The notes under the pieces are model-generated. The model did not search any database, had not been told where the DNA came from, and saw only the letters and a list, made by a program, of their open reading frames with translations. Shown one piece after another: positions 3,077-5,071 of a stretch of DNA of 5,071 bases (its first letter is position 1; each line of letters starts with the position of its first letter). The stretch is from JANMDR01 sp031376425. Lineage in GTDB: Bacteria; Pseudomonadota; Gammaproteobacteria; Burkholderiales; Usitatibacteraceae. Both the position numbers and the translations under genes were made by a program. The stretch covers positions 1 through 5,071 of the forward strand of contig JANMDR010000009.1 in assembly GCA_031376425.1 (NCBI GenBank), given 5' to 3'.

Positions 3077-5071
3077 ATGAAACGCATGTTATTTAACGCC
3101 ACCCAAGCCGAAGAGCTTCGCGTAGCGATTGTAGAAGGCCAAAAACTCGTCGATTTAGATATTGAGTCTGCAGGGCAAGAACAGAAAAAAAGCAATATTT
3201 ACAAAGCCTCGGTAACCCGCGTTGAGCCATCGCTCGAAGCGGTATTTGTAGATTACGGTGCTGACCGCCACGGTTTCTTACCGTTTAAAGAATTATCCCG
3301 CCAGTATGTACAAGGCGAAGATGGCGATGGTACGCGCGCGCGCATTGCGCAAACCCTTAAAGTTGGCACCGAAATTTTGGTACAAGTGGAAAAGGACGAG
3401 CGCGGCAACAAAGGCGCTGCGCTGACGACCTATATCTCTCTGGCTGGCCGTTATTTGGTATTGATGCCTAATAATCCACGTGGCGGCGGTGTTTCGCGCC
3501 GTGTGGAAGGTGATGACCGCACTGAACTTCGCGAAACACTAGATCAATTAAATGTACCTGACGGCATGAGCATTATCGCTCGCACCGCTGGCATTGGCCG
3601 CACAGCCGAAGAATTACAATGGGATTTAAGCTATTTATTACAGCTTTGGGAAGCCATTGATGGTGCCGGTAAACAAGTACGGGCACCAGAACTTATTTAT
3701 CTTGAATCAAGCTTAGTAGTACGTGCGATTCGTGATTTGTATCAGCCCGATATCGGTGAAATTCTGATTGATACGCAAGAAATTTTTGAACAAGCGCAGT
3801 CATTCATGTCTACCGTGATGCCCGCGAATGTTTCAAAAGTAAAGCTGTACAAAGACGACGTGCCATTATTTTCGCGTTTTCAAATCGAGCATCAGATTGA
3901 AACCGCCTATCGTCGTGACGTTACCCTGCCATCCGGTGGCGCGATCATTATTGACCACACCGAAGCGCTGGTATCGGTAGACGTAAACTCTGCCCGCTCA
4001 ACACGCGGTAGTGATATTGAAGAAACCGCATTCCGCACCAACTGCGAAGCAGCCGATGAAATTGCCCGCCAATTGCGCTTGCGTGACTTGGGCGGCTTGG
4101 TCGTTATCGATTTCATTGATATGGAATCAACCAAAAACCAACGCGAAGTAGAAAACCGTTTACGCGATGCACTGCACTATGATCGTGCACGGGTACAGAC
4201 GGGTAAAATTTCACGCTTTGGCCTACTAGAATTATCGCGCCAACGTTTGCAACCCGCGCTGTCGGAATCAAGCTATATGCCGTGCCCGCGCTGCCACGGT
4301 GTTGGCCATATTCGCGATACCGCATCGAGTGCCTTGCACATCTTGCGCATCATCCAAGAAGAAGCGATGAAAGAAAATACGGGTGCCGTGCATGCGCAAG
4401 TACCGGTAGACGTCGCCACTTTCTTGCTCAATGAAAAACGCCAAGAAATCCACAATATCGAAACGCGTTTCCGCGTAAATGTATTGCTGATTCCAAATAT
4501 TCATCTTGAAACACCAAACTATGAGCTAGAGCGTTTACGTTCCGATTCCGAAAAATTGGAAACAAGCACGCCTAGCTATCAAATGATGTCCAAGCCATCG
4601 GCTGAAGTACCGACCGAAAAGACCAATGGACACAACAAAGGTAAACCAGAATCTGATGCCAAGCCTACCGAGCGTCCGGTGCCTATCGTAAAAGGCATTA
4701 CACCTTCGCAACCTGCGCCAATGGCGGCTGATCCGGTTGAAAGCAATCGTAATAAAGTGGCTGCGCCAATTGCGGTGGTTGAAAAAACCTTATGGCAGAA
4801 AATTACTGGGTTCTTCTCGGGCACCTCTACACCTGAAGTCGCACCGGTAGCCGCGACACCAGCACGCGGTACGTCCGCGCGGGGTGATAACAATAAAAAC
4901 GAACGTGGCGAGCGCAAAGACCGCAATGATCGTGGTGACCGTGGTGGTAAAGGTCGCAATGATCGGAGCGAACGCGGCGCGAAGGGACGTAATGAAGGAC
5001 GTACTGAGGGACGTAGCGATCGTCAGGACAAAAATAGTCGCCGTGACCGCGTTGATGGCAAGCCAACGAAT
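3077..5071 (+). CDS. rne: Ribonuclease E, C-terminus cut by the window edge
   Basis: 665 codons without a stop; the end lies beyond the window. RNase E is the essential endonuclease of mRNA decay and of rRNA and tRNA processing, and scaffold of the degradosome at the inner membrane. Visible order: RNase H-like start (MKRMLFNATQ), S1 domain (about 37-120, NIYKASVTRVEPSLEAVFVDYG), 5'-monophosphate sensor (R169, T170, R372), DNase I-like catalytic part with metal ligands D302 (VDVNS) and D345 (VIDFID), Zn-link C403-P-R-C406, and small domain to about 488. These align with E. coli D303, D346, C404 and C407. From about 489 the chain is Pro/Ala-rich and likely disordered. An amphipathic stretch at 566-582, including LWQKITGFFSG, resembles the membrane-targeting helix of E. 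coli RNase E. Residues 597-662 are an Arg/Gly/Asp/Asn-rich RNA-binding tail. RNase G is excluded by this long C-terminal extension. The long, structured upstream region suggests autoregulation (inference). Confidence 0.98.
   Translation, partial: MKRMLFNATQAEELRVAIVEGQKLVDLDIESAGQEQKKSNIYKASVTRVEPSLEAVFVDYGADRHGFLPFKELSRQYVQGEDGDGTRARIAQTLKVGTEILVQVEKDERGNKGAALTTYISLAGRYLVLMPNNPRGGGVSRRVEGDDRTELRETLDQLNVPDGMSIIARTAGIGRTAEELQWDLSYLLQLWEAIDGAGKQVRAPELIYLESSLVVRAIRDLYQPDIGEILIDTQEIFEQAQSFMSTVMPANVSKVKLYKDDVPLFSRFQIEHQIETAYRRDVTLPSGGAIIIDHTEALVSVDVNSARSTRGSDIEETAFRTNCEAADEIARQLRLRDLGGLVVIDFIDMESTKNQREVENRLRDALHYDRARVQTGKISRFGLLELSRQRLQPALSESSYMPCPRCHGVGHIRDTASSALHILRIIQEEAMKENTGAVHAQVPVDVATFLLNEKRQEIHNIETRFRVNVLLIPNIHLETPNYELERLRSDSEKLETSTPSYQMMSKPSAEVPTEKTNGHNKGKPESDAKPTERPVPIVKGITPSQPAPMAADPVESNRNKVAAPIAVVEKTLWQKITGFFSGTSTPEVAPVAATPARGTSARGDNNKNERGERKDRNDRGDRGGKGRNDRSERGAKGRNEGRTEGRSDRQDKNSRRDRVDGKPTN
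4985..5020 (+). repeat. rne: 12-bp tandem repeat in the rne arginine-rich tail
   Basis: Three tandem units with invariant first half: GGACGTAATGAA (4985), GGACGTACTGAG (4997), GGACGTAGCGAT (5009). They encode G-R-N-E, G-R-T-E, G-R-S-D. Just upstream, cgcaatgatcg occurs twice (4922 and 4955), encoding RNDR. The tail appears to have grown by short in-frame duplications. Confidence 0.75.

Noticed and set aside
2971..3195. 74-codon minus-strand ORF across the rne start
   Set aside because: Antisense to the rne leader and first 40 codons; Ser/Phe-rich shadow with no recognisable motif, while rne on the other strand is certain.
4579..4959. 126-codon minus-strand ORF with Arg/Ser/Pro/Leu repeats
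   Set aside because: Mirror image of the low-complexity RNase E tail; its repetitive start is the complement of the Arg-rich repeats, not an independent gene.
4827..5066. 79-codon minus-strand ORF rich in His, Tyr and Arg
   Set aside because: Another frame opposite the RNase E tail; composition is explained by the complementary repeats.
1..5071. CRISPR array, insertion sequence, tRNA, prophage or toxin-antitoxin pair
   Set aside because: No spaced repeats, transposase motifs, terminal repeats, tRNA-like cloverleaf or toxin/antitoxin ORF pair were seen; gene content and order look like conserved core chromosome.

Overview
The window looks like core chromosome from a betaproteobacterium, most likely Burkholderiales and possibly an Oxalobacteraceae-type genome of moderate GC. 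This rests on gene order (a Rieske protein, a HAD-IA phosphatase and rluC on the minus strand, divergent from rne on the plus strand) and on the RNase E N-terminus. The placement comes from recognising families and synteny, not from a database search.

Layout. Positions 1-294 (minus) hold the first 98 codons of a Rieske [2Fe-2S] protein that runs off the left edge. Positions 301-1026 (minus) encode a HAD-IA phosphatase of the phosphoglycolate phosphatase type. Positions 1023-2174 (minus) encode the 23S rRNA pseudouridine synthase RluC. The three are packed as one operon, rluC-HAD-Rieske: rluC and HAD overlap by ATGA, and 6 nt separate HAD from Rieske. Positions 2175-3076 are a 902-nt gap with no convincing gene. 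From 3077 to the right edge (plus) runs rne: 665 codons with the whole catalytic half, a putative membrane-anchoring helix and the start of an arginine-rich RNA-binding tail.

Functionally, rluC and rne form an RNA-metabolism pair (rRNA modification in the large-subunit peptidyl-transferase region; mRNA decay and rRNA/tRNA processing). They are also divergent neighbours in E. coli, where rne has a long, autoregulatory 5' leader. The HAD and Rieske proteins are small accessory enzymes whose substrate and partner cannot be read from the sequence.

No novel multi-gene system is visible. The part worth attention is the rluC-rne gap. It holds a terminator-like hairpin plus T-tract on the minus strand, with a possible promoter about 110 nt upstream of it, so an RNA antisense to the rne leader is possible. 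It also holds a near-consensus Fur-box core, a 12-bp perfect inverted repeat built from two copies of a TTGAATTCAA palindrome, and a 46-codon ORF with a strongly hydrophobic centre. All of these are hypotheses. Two in-frame DNA micro-repeats, in the HAD N-terminus and the RNase E tail, are seen directly.
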